From Straminergon stramineum (Eukaryota; Streptophyta; Bryopsida; Hypnales; Calliergonaceae), in assembly GCA_963920665.1 (NCBI GenBank), contig OY987272.1, positions 18,605,001-18,669,000 on the forward strand: a stretch of DNA of 64,000 nucleotides, read 5' to 3'. This document shows, in pieces, positions 25,401 through 37,805 of this stretch (its first letter is position 1; each line of letters opens with the position of its first letter). The notes under the pieces were generated by a model, which worked only from the letters and a program-made list of their open reading frames with translations, did no database searches and was not told the origin of the DNA. The translations under genes were made by a program, and so were the position numbers.

Positions 25401-25825
25401 ATGGGGAAACAACTACAGGGCATTCATTTGTGGAGGTAGCTGGGGCATTTGACAAGAGGATAGGTGACATTATAGCTGAATGGAGAGGGTTTCTATTGGC
25501 CGATTTTCGACCAATAGGGTTACCCATCCAAGTTGATGACGAATAGGTCAATGTGTTTGTAGATCGAGTGGATGCTACATTGAGGGCCTTGAAGGTTGAA
25601 GAAGTAGATTTGTCTCCAAAGCAAACCTCAAAACGGAAGAGAGAGGATGACGATGACGATGACCACTCTCCGGAAACCAAACAACAGTTTTCAGCGGTTG
25701 ACATAGAGGTGAGATCCAAAGGAGGTGTTGTCTATAGTCCTGGGCCAAATACTCGATGAATGAGTGCAAGACCTTTGGCTAAAGAGGGGCCATCTCACGA
25801 TTTAGGAGAGAGTAGTGGTTCTTAA
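22433..25825 (+). pseudogene. Long coiled-coil / RING-H2 ORF (1,131 codons), multiply broken
   Basis: A single plus-strand frame runs from ATG at 22433 to TAA at 25823. In-frame stops are TAG at 22595, 22646, 23690, 23954, 25004, 25010 and 25544, TGA at 23426 and 25757, and TAA at 23537. A temporary frameshift near 23.37-23.5 kb is possible. Order of features: a Lys/Gly-rich start; a TFKTCKKYVKMYHIDK module shared with the minus-strand ORF at 17.4 kb; a Thr/Ser/Glu-rich linker; a strong coiled coil at 23.88-24.35 kb (KRIEELELEVQKLKRG, EELQLKLDEAIQEK); then a complete RING-H2 finger at about 24,772-24,912. Its spacing is C-x2-C-x13-C-x-H-x2-H-x2-C-x11-C-x2-C (CSLC, GQCRHTFHMTC, CTEC). The C-terminal part ends in an acidic KRKREDDDDDDH tract. 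The family is unrecognised. I infer a transposon-borne or amplified E3-ligase-like protein, now dead. Confidence 0.75.
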
Positions 25826-25978
25826 ATGTAAGAGAGGCTTTCTTTATTTTATTATGTTTAATAGTATAGAAGTATACCGAGTGTGGCTTGAATGTTATAA
25901 GGGTTGAGTACTACTAGTAATTCATTGTACTCATGATGAATTTTGATTTGTTTTGAAATTCTAAATATATCCAAACAT

Positions 25979-25980
<2 letters not shown>

Positions 25981-26024
<44 letters not shown>
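25981..26024. repeat. (AT)22 microsatellite
   Basis: An uninterrupted AT dinucleotide run lies between the RING-H2 pseudogene and the hAT pseudogene. Confidence 0.95.
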
Positions 26025-26027
<3 letters not shown>

Positions 26028-26227
26028 AATGAATCGTTTGTTTTTCTTTCTTTTAAATTTATGCTATTATGATTTATGAAGGACACCTTTTTGTGAAGTA
26101 TGTTATTTTCATGCTGACCTAGAAATTTTAAATTATAAGACCCTTTGACAAAACCATAATTTTTTGAAATCTCCTAATTCCATCCAGAAATCCATATTAT
26201 TTCCCACCTCTCTTGAAGCATTGAACG

Positions 26228-26480
26228 CGATCTAGCCCGCCCGTCTGCCTGTCCACTTCACTGGTCGGCTTGTCTGTCTGAATTGCCCTTCTGCACTAAA
26301 CCAACTGTCCGCCCGAGCTCCCGTCCACTCTAAACCAGCCGTCCGCCCGACCTCCCGTCCGCAATTTCCATCCGCCCATCCGCCTGTCCTCACGTCACTC
26401 CATCCGGGTGTCCACATTGTCCGTCTGCCCCATGCCCGTGTGCCCGACCGCTCGTCCACTCGACCGTCCGTAGTGAGCGC
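26228..26480. repeat. CpG-dense GC-rich block (C-rich on plus strand)
   Basis: Dense CCGTCCGCCCGACC / CCCGTCCACTC words with irregular short spacing. It lies about 230 bp upstream of the hAT transposase frame, similar to the blocks ahead of the other transposon-like ORFs. Confidence 0.65.
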
Positions 26481-26712
26481 ACCATCCGCCGTGGAATTAG
26501 TTGACGTCGGATTGCATGTTCTATGGTTTCAAAAATGGTCTCCAACGGTCAAGGCCAGTTTTGAAGATTATAACTATAGGAAAGAAGTCATTTGAGAGCA
26601 CTCTTGAAAACTAAACGCTAAGATTTTCAAGGGCTAGGAGCTACAATTTTTGTGTCCTTTGCTTGGTAATGTATAGTTTAGTGGATAGGAGGGCCTTGAT
26701 TTTCAAGGTTTT

Positions 26713-29689
26713 GTGCACTCATTTTTTATTATATTTGGACATTGTTCATCCGGTCTTCACATTTTGAATTTGATACCAATATACGGAATTAAAATTTGTG
26801 ACTTGTCACCATCAACTGGTAAGGTAAAGTGCAAGGCTTGCAACTCGGTATTTGCCAAGAAGATAAGCCGTATGTTGAGCCATTTAGGATATGAAGGCCC
26901 ATCAGGTGTTTGTGATACAGGAGTGAGTCTTTGTTCGCAATTGACGCCGGATGTTCGAGTCCTATTTCTTCGATCTAATGGGGCATTCCCGCGAAGACCG
27001 ATCATTAACAATGTAGATGTTGGTAGCATGCATATGGTCGGGAGCGATTTTTCAAATGAAAGGGATATGGTGTGTTCTACTCAAGAGGACTCATGTGCAG
27101 CACCGGAAGAATTTGTTGGTGTAGGATCCGAAGTAAACCAAACTACAAAAACATCCAGTGATCGTGACACTCCTAGGGCATCAGGTAGTAGACCTCAAAG
27201 ACAAAGTAGTCTAGTGGATGGCTTTGAATCCGCAGCAAAATGCAATTTGAATGTAGTGTGAGCCAATTTCTTTTATGCAACAAACATACCATTTGTCGTA
27301 GCACGAAATCCAGCATTTAAAGAAGTAGTGAAAAAAATATCCGAGTACCATGGGCCCTACGCTCCACCATCGTATCATAATTTACGCCATAAATTGCTTG
27401 ACCTAGTGAAGACCGACATCAAGACAAAGCTTCATAGTAGGACTGAAGATAGCATTAGGAAGTTTGAAGCAACATTGTCTATTGATGGATGGAGCTCGGT
27501 TACCAATTGACCATTGATAAATGCCATGCTTATATCTTTTGTGGGTGAGCAATTTTTGGGATCAGTGGATACAAGTGGAGTCAAAAAAAATGCTCCCTTT
27601 TTGGCCTTTGTCTTGGAAAAGTTTATAGAACAAGTAGGCCCCATAAATGTTGTGCAAGTGACAACAGACAACGCTCCTGTAAATCTGGTAGCATGGAATA
27701 TGGTGTCGAGTAAATATCCGCACATTTTCTTTCAAGGTTGTGTGGTGCACGCCTTGAATTTGTTGCTTCAAGATTGGGGGGAAGCAAAAATGGTTGAAGG
27801 ACCTAGTGGAAAAGGCCCATACCGTTGTGAAGTTCTTCAGATTACAGCATATATCGCTAGCTATATTTCAAAGGCACAAAACAAAGAATAGCTTATTGAT
27901 GTCGGTAAAAACAAGATATGCCTCAAATTTCTTCATGATTTCTCATTTGTTGAAGGTCAAGGCTGGATTGCAACAAAGTGTGGTGGATCCACAATGGGTA
28001 GAATATGTGCTCAAGTTAAGGGACATGAACAAGGTAGAATCTCGTACGGAGTCTCGGGAGGTGAAAAAGACAATTTTAGATGAGCATTTCTGGGCTTGTG
28101 CCACAAATTTTCGAGCATTGATGGCTCCTGTGGTGTTTGGTCTACGTGATTTGGATGCAAAGACACCATGCATGGGCAAGGTGTTGCACATTATGAGGAA
28201 TTTAGAAAAGCATGTCTTCTCTTTACAAAAAGAGCCCTTTGGTTTGTCCTCGGACTTAGTCATTCCTATCGAAAAGTCATTTGGTAAGCAACGGGAAATG
28301 GTAGACACCGATCTACATTATGCAGGAGCTCTTTTGAATCCTTGCCTTCTCACGATAAAGAACTAGCTGACGATCAAGATGCAATAGATGCATGCAAGCG
28401 CGTTCTCAGAAAAATATGTCAACTGGGAACTTATCCTGACGTAGTGAAGGAGTTTGTAGCATTTCGACACTGAGATCCTCCGTTCCACAACATGTTGGAT
28501 CCAGCCGAGCATAAATTGTCGACACATGCTTGGTGGGATTTTGAAGGTGCATGTGGCAAGCTCATTGCTCCAATTGCAAAGAGGATTTTGGCCCAACCAG
28601 TGTCATCATCTTCATGTGAACGAAATTGGAGTTGCTACTCTTTTGTTCACAACAAATCCCGAAACAAATTGAGGCCACAGAGAACGGCCGATTTGGTATA
28701 TGTATACACCAATTCCAAAGTCATAGCCGCATTGAAGGAGAAGGATGAAAAGAAGTGGTACCATGACAATGTGGAGTCCGAAGATTCGGAAGGGCCTATC
28801 TCAAAAGACGAAGATGATGAATTTGTATCTGATGATAGAGATGTTGTGAATTATAATATGCATAATTCTGACGAAGAAATGTTTGAGACTCCTAATCAAA
28901 ACAATGAAGAGTTCAGAGTCAAGGATAGACATGTATGAGTTTTGATCGGATGAGGACGATTGCGGGTTTGATGATGATGTACCTTCAATAGCTAGATTTG
29001 TAGATGGAATTGGATTCATGAGTAGCAAAAATCTTCTACCAAACATGGAGGATACGTATGTAGAGATAAGGGTGACCAATAGGACAATGGTTGCGAATGA
29101 TGGGAGTCTTGAAAAAGATGAAGTGATTTCCATTTCCGATGCTCCATCCCTGATAATGGCAATAGAAAAAAATCACCAACATGAAGACAAAGGAGGATGT
29201 GAGGTGAACATTCAGATGAATGTGTGCAATGCAATTGGTGCATCAATAGTAGTATCAACAAGCAAGAAATGTGGGGAAGCAAATATTGAAAATGCCAAAC
29301 CACACGAAGTACAAGACAATGTTGAAGCACATTCGATGGAGTCAGGCAGCCCAATTTTTGTCAACAATGATGTTGGCAAAATACACCTCATGGAAGATTC
29401 TCCCGAACCACCACGTAGCGCTCCTCCATGTGCACTATTTAAAACTAATGCCACGACATTAGATGGTTCAAGGAAAATACAGCTTAGAAAAAGACATTTG
29501 TCTCCTACAAAAGAGATGGGTTCCGGAGGCAATCCAAATCGAATCATTTTATTATGTACCGATGATGATGATAAGGATGAGACATCGGCTTCAATGTTTG
29601 TTCAACATCAGGGCCATCCACCACGCCATTCCTTGAAATCATTAGGCCAAACATTGCAGTCTTTGAATGCAATATTGCAATGCAGTTAA
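26713..29689 (+). pseudogene. hAT-family transposase (BED finger, DUF659-type core, dimerisation domain), broken
   Basis: hAT transposases cut and paste DNA transposons. A BED-type finger (VKCKACNSVFAKK, then SHLGY) opens the frame at about 26,826. Then follows a segment typical of DUF659 hAT proteins: YHNLRHKLLDLVK, LSIDGWSSVTN, QVTTDNAPVN (likely catalytic Asp), and HALNLLLQDWG. The C-terminal dimerisation region is clear: WWDFEGACGKL, SSSSCERNWSCYSFVHNK, RTADLVYVYTN. The frame is broken by TGA at 27259, 27508 and 28471. A +1 shift occurs at about 27,778 in a six-G run, and a second shift near 28,345 restores the frame. A further shift and TGA occur near 28,943, after which an acidic, Ser-rich tail runs to 29,689. 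The start codon is uncertain because the frame opens at GTG. The unusually long tail resembles accessory sequence, not a known domain. Confidence 0.88.
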
Positions 29690-29846
29690 TTATTCAAGGA
29701 GCACCAAAAGTAGAGATATCAAAGGTTGAAGACTCCATCAAAGCGCGTAAAAAAAAATAATGCAACTCTTTGCTACCTCTCCAAGCAAGAGACCGAATGT
29801 GGGTAGAACCCCACTTGATACCTATTAGGTTTCTTCAAAGAGAAAA

Positions 29847-30089
29847 ATGAAAACAATCCCTAGCCTTAAAGAAGGCATTGGTAAGTCCATATTAAGAGCT
29901 AAAATGGAGAAGAAGACCGATAGATCAATGAGATCATTGACATCTACACAAGTACAAGAAGGAGTGAAAATTGTACAATCTTCATCAAACGACATGGAAG
30001 AGACATCTAGCGATGAAGAAGACCAATGGGGAACTAGGTGTGACAATAGCGGGGCTGAGGTGAAAGGAGATAGTGATTACAAGCCTTAG
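29847..30089 (+). pseudogene. Possible last fragment of the hAT element's tail ORF
   Basis: An 80-residue basic-then-acidic frame ends SSNDMEETSSDEEDQWG. Its style resembles the acidic tail before it, and it lies 158 bp downstream on the same strand. It could be the continuation of the decayed hAT ORF after further frame loss, or a chance frame. No domain is recognised. Confidence 0.3.
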
Positions 30090-30547
30090 AGATTCAAGGG
30101 ATGTAGGCTTAGGTGTTTAGGTGCTTATGATACATCGAACATGTAATGGTAATTGATTGTCTAAAGCTTTCATTGCAGTTGGAGTTTCCTTATAGATGTT
30201 GAAAATATGAGTATTTTTTTTTGAATTGCAAAACCAAGAAGAAGTCCCCCCCAAAATTGATTGTGTTCCTTTTTCTTTGTATGAAGCATGATACATTGCA
30301 GGATACATATATAATGCAACAATTTGGACTTCATGATTGTCATAGAATCATAGATTTTGTAATTTTCAAGGTGAAGAGAATTTTGAATTTTTTTTTAATC
30401 CTTTCCCTTGATAATTCATAATTGCAATTATAGTGTACAATTTCTTTGGTTGAGTACACTACAAAGGATAGTCCATAACTCCATATGTTATTGTAAAAAG
30501 CATTCAAGGAATCAAGGTTTACTTGAAGTTTTTTATTAAAAAACTAG

Positions 30548-30690
30548 CCACTAGCCGTCCGCCCGACCGCATTTACCCAAGGTAAATTTGCGGATGGCAT
30601 TTTTTACCCACCAAAGACGCAGCGTCCACGGAGTCCAGACGACCAATTTTTGGACGCAATCTTGCCTGGGACGCTCACTTTCGTCAACCC
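30548..30690. repeat. Short GC-rich block
   Basis: GCCGTCCGCCCGACCGC and GACGCAGCGTCCACGG words, with GGCATTTTTTACCC between them. It is the shortest of the six GC-rich blocks and lies 460 bp after the last hAT-associated frame, so it may mark the far side of that element. Confidence 0.45.
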
Positions 30691-33600
30691 TGAACAAAGG
30701 GGACATTGCTCCAAAAAAAACTTGATTCCCAAACCTCCTGTTTGTAGTGAATTCTAAAGTATCAATACTATTCAAAATGTGAGGGATTGTACTTGAAGGC
30801 ACACTTCCATATGGCATAACTTAGTTGTTGAATTTGAGGCAGGAAGGGATTGCCTTGGTCATTAGACTATGAGACATCAAAAGGGTCATCACACTATCTT
30901 GCTCTTCTTTGATATGCTCTTCATTCTTTGATCACTCTTGGAGCTATACTCCTATATGACCTTTGAAATTGCCATCATATTTTGCCAATAATTAAATCAC
31001 AAATGCAAAGTGCATTTATTTGAGTCATATTGCAATAGCAATGGCATCATAGAACTCCTTGGGAAAGACTTTGGCGATCTTTTGCCTACCTTGTGCTCTA
31101 CCACAATTTGGTCCTTGCACTCCTAATGTTGAGTCTAGTTCTTGAATGAAGGTTGATCTGAAATAAGATTGTAATAAAAAAAAATTGGATTAATTCTACT
31201 TTGCAATTGGTATTGTTACAAAAACCCTAAACTAGCTTGCAAAAACACCAATACTTAATTATGTCACATGGAGAGTGACAAAGGTGTCCCTTGCAATAAC
31301 TTTTGAAGCATGACCTAGATGAAGTTGAATTTTTTATTGGAGATGGCTATCTTGAGTGTAATCATATCCCATATTTTCTTAGAAATGAAAAAAAATGAAA
31401 AACAAAATTTGCTAATTTCACACTTACAACTTTAGTGGGTTTTAGTACTGTCAAATGCCCAAATTTAATGATTTGAAGCTAATTTTTTGTGCTCTATTCC
31501 CACAATAGGTGGGCATGTTCCTACCAAGGGGCATTTGGAAAATCCATTATTTTATATCCTCCACATTTGTGCAAAGAAGGCTCCCTTGCAAGCACATTTG
31601 TGAAAATTGAAGGTGGTTTCAAGCTCATTATTTTAATGAAATCTTTTTACCTTGCCCCATAAATGGTGAATTTTAGGGGGGGGGTCACTACAGTAGATTT
31701 ATTATAAATTAAAACCTTGACATACCTCATTTTTGTAAAAATTAGTATCTAGTCTCAAACATAGTGCTATGGGTACAACTAAGTATAATTGTGTAGCACT
31801 CAAAAAATACACTTGTCAATAGTACAACAAATCTACAGTATGATTGATGGCCTAAAATTGATCACCAAGCTTTTCCTTCTAGTACAATTGAATACCCATA
31901 TTACTAAGCACCAAAAATCCACTTTTTGCCAGTATGGAACAAAATCAACCTCTTGTTCTTGCAACAACTCAAAGTCCCTCCCATTAATGGTGTGATTGGT
32001 GTCCAATGCTTCCCCAAATAGCTCTTGCTTTGCTTTGATTAATACTATGATTTTGGGAAGTAAGGCATACGACCCATTTGCAACCACTTAAGCAATTATG
32101 CATATATGGAGTGGGGAATTCTCGAGTGGGGAAATTTTCTTGTGTATAGAAGTAGAGTTGGGAAGGATTTCATATTTTTTCATAATTTTATTTCTCAAAA
32201 CATAATTACTACAAATGTTTTAGCTTAAGATTCTGTTCGGCCCATATTGGTCATATAGATTTTTGTATTTCCAACCAAGGGCTAGTTGCAAAATCGACCA
32301 AGGGCTTGTTGTAATATTGATAGTCCTGTAGTCAATCATAATGTGCCACAACTACATTGGGAACTATGCCACAATTAATCACCACTATTGACTACATGAT
32401 CTGAAAGAAATATAGTCTACATGGTGGAAATGGGGGGGGTGATTGGAAAGGGGTCGCCTCCCTTAACGAATTGGGGCCTCTGTCTTTTCTTGGGGGCTTC
32501 GATTGACTTAGTAGTTATGTGCTACACAAGTTGTCTAGTTGTGTGCAAAGCTAGTTGACCAAGACAATATTCCTTGCAAAACATGAGTATAACAAACATG
32601 TAGTGTAGAATGTGGAGTACAAAATTATGAAATTCATAGAGGCATCAAACAATTGTTTTGTGTTGTGTAGATCTATATAATGAGATGATGCATGAAAAAG
32701 AACAAATATAGATAGATCAAGCCCAAAATGTCGGTAAATGGTGTCAAGCTATAGTTTGTAATGAGAAGTAGAAAAGATAGAGATTACAAAGAGAAAATGC
32801 TTGAAATTGAGAACAGGAAGAAACTACCTACACTTGGCATCATTGTAGGCCAAATTGGTGCTCTGTTAATTGCAACATTGTGATTGTTTTCCATTCAAGA
32901 TTCCTTGAATAGGAAACCTACAATTTCATTCCTAAAACATTTGTTGCTAAAATCTACAAAAAGCTTGGATTTATTGTTATGAGAAATTTGGCTCTTATTT
33001 TGGACATACTTATTAGGAATTAAAGTAGAATGCTTTTATTTGCTAACTAAGACCTTGTTGCTAAAATCTACAGAAAGCTCAGATTTATTGTTATGAGAAA
33101 TTTGGCTCTTATTCTATACATACTTATTAGGATTTAAAGCAAAATGCTTTTATTTGCTAACTAAGACTCCACATAGAATCGAAAGTTTTGAAAGAGAGCT
33201 AGTGTGAATTGTCCCAAAGACATTGTTGAAACCATTATAGAAATAATGTCATGCTAAGGTGGTGGTACCTTGAATTGTCAAGTATAAAAAACAAACCCCA
33301 TTTTTTGCCCTAACAATGAACCTAATTTGCATGTGGAATTGTTAGTCTACTATTTAGAACTTAAGTGGGCCTCTATTAATGCATTGTCACTATTTGTTGC
33401 TTTAAGGTTTAATTTAAACTGTTTTCTATTGAGTCTATAATCCATTGTAGGAGACTACAACGTGTTGCTTTTGAAAATTTACAACATAATAGTTCTTTGA
33501 GTAGTAAAAATCTCATAACTATTCTACTTGCAAAATTGTTTACAACAATTTGCAAATCTATTTGAACAAAAGTTTTATGACATAGCTAGAAAGAAGACAT

Positions 33601-34064
33601 TGAAACTCTTATATTTACAATTTAATCTTGAAAAGACAAAACTATCACCACAAAAGTGAATTTTAAAATTCCTCCACTTTGTATGTTTCTATTTTGTTAT
33701 TAAATATTCTTAAAATCTTATATATTTATTCTACAAAGATGATATTTTAACTCACAAGTCATAAAATTTTAGATATATATATTTAGTGCATGCTTGAAAT
33801 TATTGTCATTTTTTAAAGGAAAAAAGTGAAGAAAATTTACATCAATTACAAAATTTGCTAGTATAGTCTAAAAATTTCTCCATGGGGATATATAATAGTG
33901 TAGAATATTATAGAGTAAAAATATACATCATTTCTTTTTCTAATTAGAAAATCTAGAGACCATAACAATGGACCCAAAGTTCAAATTGTAGCTTTTTTAA
34001 ATTGGAGTAGTGCAAAATTTTACTTCATTACTTGGACCCAAATTTAGAAGAAATATGTTTATAG
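30691..34064. other. No gene seen; AT-rich sequence
   Basis: No reading frame with recognisable protein character. The only structure I see is the 114-bp direct duplication at 32,941-33,168. Confidence 0.55.
32941..33168. repeat. 114-bp tandem duplication
   Basis: Copy 1 (32,941-33,054) and copy 2 (33,055-33,168) both start TTGTTGCTAAAATCTACA and end TTTATTTGCTAACTAAGACC or a close variant. Differences are few, so the duplication is younger than the surrounding repeats. Confidence 0.9.
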
Positions 34065-34640
34065 TTAACCCCTAAAGGATTGAATGACCGTTGAACGTAC
34101 ACAAGTAATTTCGGGTAGGGTAGTATGAAGTCTTTTTTTAACGGATGTTCTTCAAATTTTGACACAAGGTGTGAACATGTATCTCCTAAGTGGGAATGTA
34201 ATTTTTTTTCCGATCAAGTGCCCGTATCAAACGTTATGCTGCCCTAAACTTCACTAGCAGCTCGGGCAGCATGTGCAAAATACCTCCTCTACTTCTAAAA
34301 TTTGCCAAGTATGTAACTTACAAGATATAAGATGAAAATGTCAAAAAAATAACCATGTGTAGTGTAAAAATCTCACTCTTGGAGGAGTTAAAGGCTACTG
34401 GCCCTATTAGGTAAGGTCAAAAAAAACTTTTTCTCCTAACTTCAAACGTTATAATCTTTCAATTTGTACGGTCAAAATTTCTGAAAGTTTTTCCACACAT
34501 TACCATAGTAGTCTAGTACATATTTGCATGGTTGAATTTTGAAAAAAAAAAAAAAAAATTCATTTTTTTCTCATTGTCCTAAAAAGTAGCAGTTTTTCAC
34601 AATTCGTGTCTAAAATGTGCCTCGGTCCTATAGGGGTTAA
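34065..34640. mobile_element. TTAA-flanked inverted-terminal element, 576 bp
   Basis: Starts TTAA-CCCCTAAAGGA and ends, reverse complemented, TTAA-CCCCTATAGGA. About 18 of the first 24 terminal bases match. TTAA target duplications with termini beginning CCC are the hallmark of piggyBac-type transposons. No transposase is encoded, so it would be a MITE-like derivative. It has the same end-to-end length as the element at 46,374-46,949, and a CCATGTG-containing internal stretch lies at nearly the same offset in both. Confidence 0.6.
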
Positions 34641-37600
34641 ATTTCATAGAAAGAGCAAGGAGCTTCATATTGCCAAAATGTACTAAATGGTCATCCATGG
34701 ATTGAACATCTTCTTAACCTCTAAAATCCTAAGGCCATTTTTTTGTCAAAAACAACTCAAAACTACCAATTCTTTTGCATTCACCTCCAAAAACAAAAAC
34801 AAAAACATATTCTTTCAGAATCTGACCTCCTCCTTTACCTTATCTCAGTGGTGGTATTCCAATTATCTTAGAGCCTCAAAGCATTTTTTTATTTTTAATT
34901 TTGTTTTTTAGACCGATGGTTAAGTGGCCTTTCTTTCAAGAAGGTTTTGAGTTTCTTAGCTCCTTCATTTTAGGGATTTGAATTGATGGAGGCCAATTTT
35001 GAATATGCAATTTTTGTATACAAATTTTTTATTTGCTTGCTTTGCTCAACAAATGAATGGAGGTTTTAGAAATGTTGTGGCAACAACGTGTAGGGCCATG
35101 ATTACAATCTAGCATTTTTCAACGCATTTATCCTTTTTTTCTATAGGCTTGAAGCTACCTTTTTTTAAGGCAATTGGGCATTAATTTGCCTTAAAAAAGA
35201 CACTGCCTTAGAGGTGTTATGCTTATGTGATTTAAGGTAGACCAACCCATTTTTGCCAAGTACCTAGTTCCATCATCTTATTTATGGCCCCATTTCCGTC
35301 ACCAAATTCATCCAAATACATTCATTTTTTGACAAAATTAGTGCATTAATGCCAACAAGGGATAACTTGTCATTTCTTTTATGGGTTGTTTATAGGACAT
35401 TTATAATGACTCCACTCTATAGGCGACTTTGAAATTTCAGGGCAAATCACTTCAAAAATTCACAGAAATTACAATTTTAATTGGAAAATTAAAGTTTCAC
35501 TTGGATTTGATTCTTGAAACAAGCACACAACTCTGAAAAATATGTTCCGCTCTTGGAGTTGGTCCCAAGATGTTTAGATTGCTTAGGGTAGTAACTTAAC
35601 CCTTTAACATTGAGATGGCTAGAAATGGCCTATGGTTTTTGTTCTGGTTGCATTTACATAACACAAATGGAATCAACATGAAATGTGTTGAACTATAAAA
35701 TTGGGGGCAAGTGTAAGTTGAAAATTTAGCATTTAAAAAAGGAATCAGTAAAATTAAAGATTTTGTGCCTATGCAAAGCTTGTATTCTACCAAGAATACA
35801 ATACAAGGGTTTAGACATACATAGGGGTGAGGGAGAATACTTGTCAGGAGTTGTAGAGGTTCCACGGAAGGTGACCAATGTAACTGGTATGCAACAATTA
35901 TAGCAACTCCATTGCAATCCTAGTCTTCAAATACAACTTGAGTGCAGGCTTAGTCCTTGAGTCCCAATGATTTTTTTGAAACAAATGAAATGGGTCCAAA
36001 TTTTTTTAGATTTGCTTGGAAATATGAACTTGGGGCCTAGTTTGTTGATTTCCTAATTTAAGAGTAGAAGGATAACTTTCATTTATACCATGATCTTATG
36101 CACTAAAATATAATGGTACATGCATGGTGAAAATTTCAGATTTTTTGAGTCTATTCTATATTTGAAATGAGTTTTTTTCATTTTTTTCTTAAGAAATTCA
36201 CTATAATTTCAAATAATCTCTAAGAAGAATTTCAAACCTCATTTGGGCATAATAGAATAATTTTTTCCAAAAAACTTTGAACTATAAAAAGTTGCAAAAT
36301 CAAGCCAAATTTCATTTACAAAAACTAGTTTGAGATTTCAAGACTCCAATAAAAAGTTATGGACAAATTTCAAAGAGAGTGTTTCAAATTGTCAAAAAAA
36401 ATGTCCCTTCCAACCCCTCTTTGAAATTTAAGAGATGAAACTTAGCTTCATTACCCACTTCTTTTAGTCCAAAGTTTTTTGAAAAAAAGTATTCTACTAT
36501 GCTAAAATGAGGTCTGAAATTTTACTTTAAGCACAATTCTTGCATTTTGACAATGAGTGGGTAAGCTCTCATCTTCAAATTATCCCATACCCTTTGAGGA
36601 TTCATGATGGATAATTCATTATAAGAAGTTGTTCCTACACCCATTTTGAGGAAAGATTCATTTAGAAATGATGCTAATGAAGTTGATAGGGACCTTGACT
36701 AGGAAATGCCATGACATTATCTTATAGCATGTCAAGATGTTTTGAAGTCCCCAAAGTTGAAGCCATGTTTCTAAATTATAGGGGAATGCCTCAGCTGAGT
36801 GTTGCTAAGACTAACCTTGTAGCATCACAAGATGTTTTGAAGCATTACCCTAATATCATACCTTTTTACATTTGGATGATATGCATGTCAATGCTTTCAC
36901 TTACCTATACATATGAGAACGTTCAGAAACATTTGTTGCTGAAATTACTCTTGTAATTAACGTTTGAATAGTTTTTTAATTGATATTTTTTTAATTTTTA
37001 ATTGTAGGATGGGGAAGAAGTCTAGGTCCTAGGTGAAGAAGAATAAAGTAGAAAGGTGGAAGGATGTTGGGATTGAAGATCCTAGCAAACATGAATGTTT
37101 ATTTTGCAAATGTATCATACCCTACTTCTAATGGTACATATATGCCTTTGAGGACCTCTTACAAATTAAATATTTACCATTTTTTAGCAAAATCTTTTTT
37201 TTAATAATAAACCTTCAAAATTGCTTATAATATTTTTTGAAATAGTCAAGGGTATTTTATTGCCTACACAATGTCAAGCTTGAAATTTTAGATCAACCAT
37301 ATATAGTTGATTGGGCAATGAGGGATAAATCAAAATATTCACTTGGCATTGAAAATTCAATGCCGAAACACGATTTGGTATTTCAAAGTTTATCTCTAAA
37401 TCTCACAACTAACACTCAAATCCTACAACTAATACTTGGATTGTGTACAACACTCAGTTCGGTGAGTAATGAGTGGATGCCATCAATTTTGTCATAGTGG
37501 CCTTTCTTTGGGTACACGTGACTTGTTCTCCAGGATTGTATCTCACCACCCAATAATATGGATTTACTCCATGGTATACAAACAACTTATTTTAAAACCA

Positions 37601-37805
37601 CCCTACACTTCCCAATTTATCATGTTCAACATTTTTTTTCACATAGTGTTTTGACATTTGGAAAATGTACTTAATTACAATATGTATAATAGGAAATTTT
37701 TTTGCCTTCAATATAGTCTATCATTGTGGACCTAAAGTCTATTGTATTCTCCTTTCATCAAAAATTCGGTGAAGTAGATGATGAGTCTCTCCAAACCCTT
37801 GGGCG
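34641..37805. other. AT-rich sequence; one weak zinc-finger-like remnant
   Basis: At 37,009-37,112 a frame after a TTTTAATTGTAGG context reads MGKKSRS, TAG, then VKKNKVERWKDVGIED and SKHECLFCK. The basic start, tryptophan and C-x2-C pair recall the N-terminal finger region of plant hAT-type or similar proteins, but only a fragment is left. I see nothing else of substance in this stretch. Confidence 0.35.

Noticed and set aside
36711..36956. 81-residue plus-strand frame
   Set aside because: No domain. It contains a short internal repeat (AGATGTTTTGAAG twice) and sits in AT-rich non-coding DNA.
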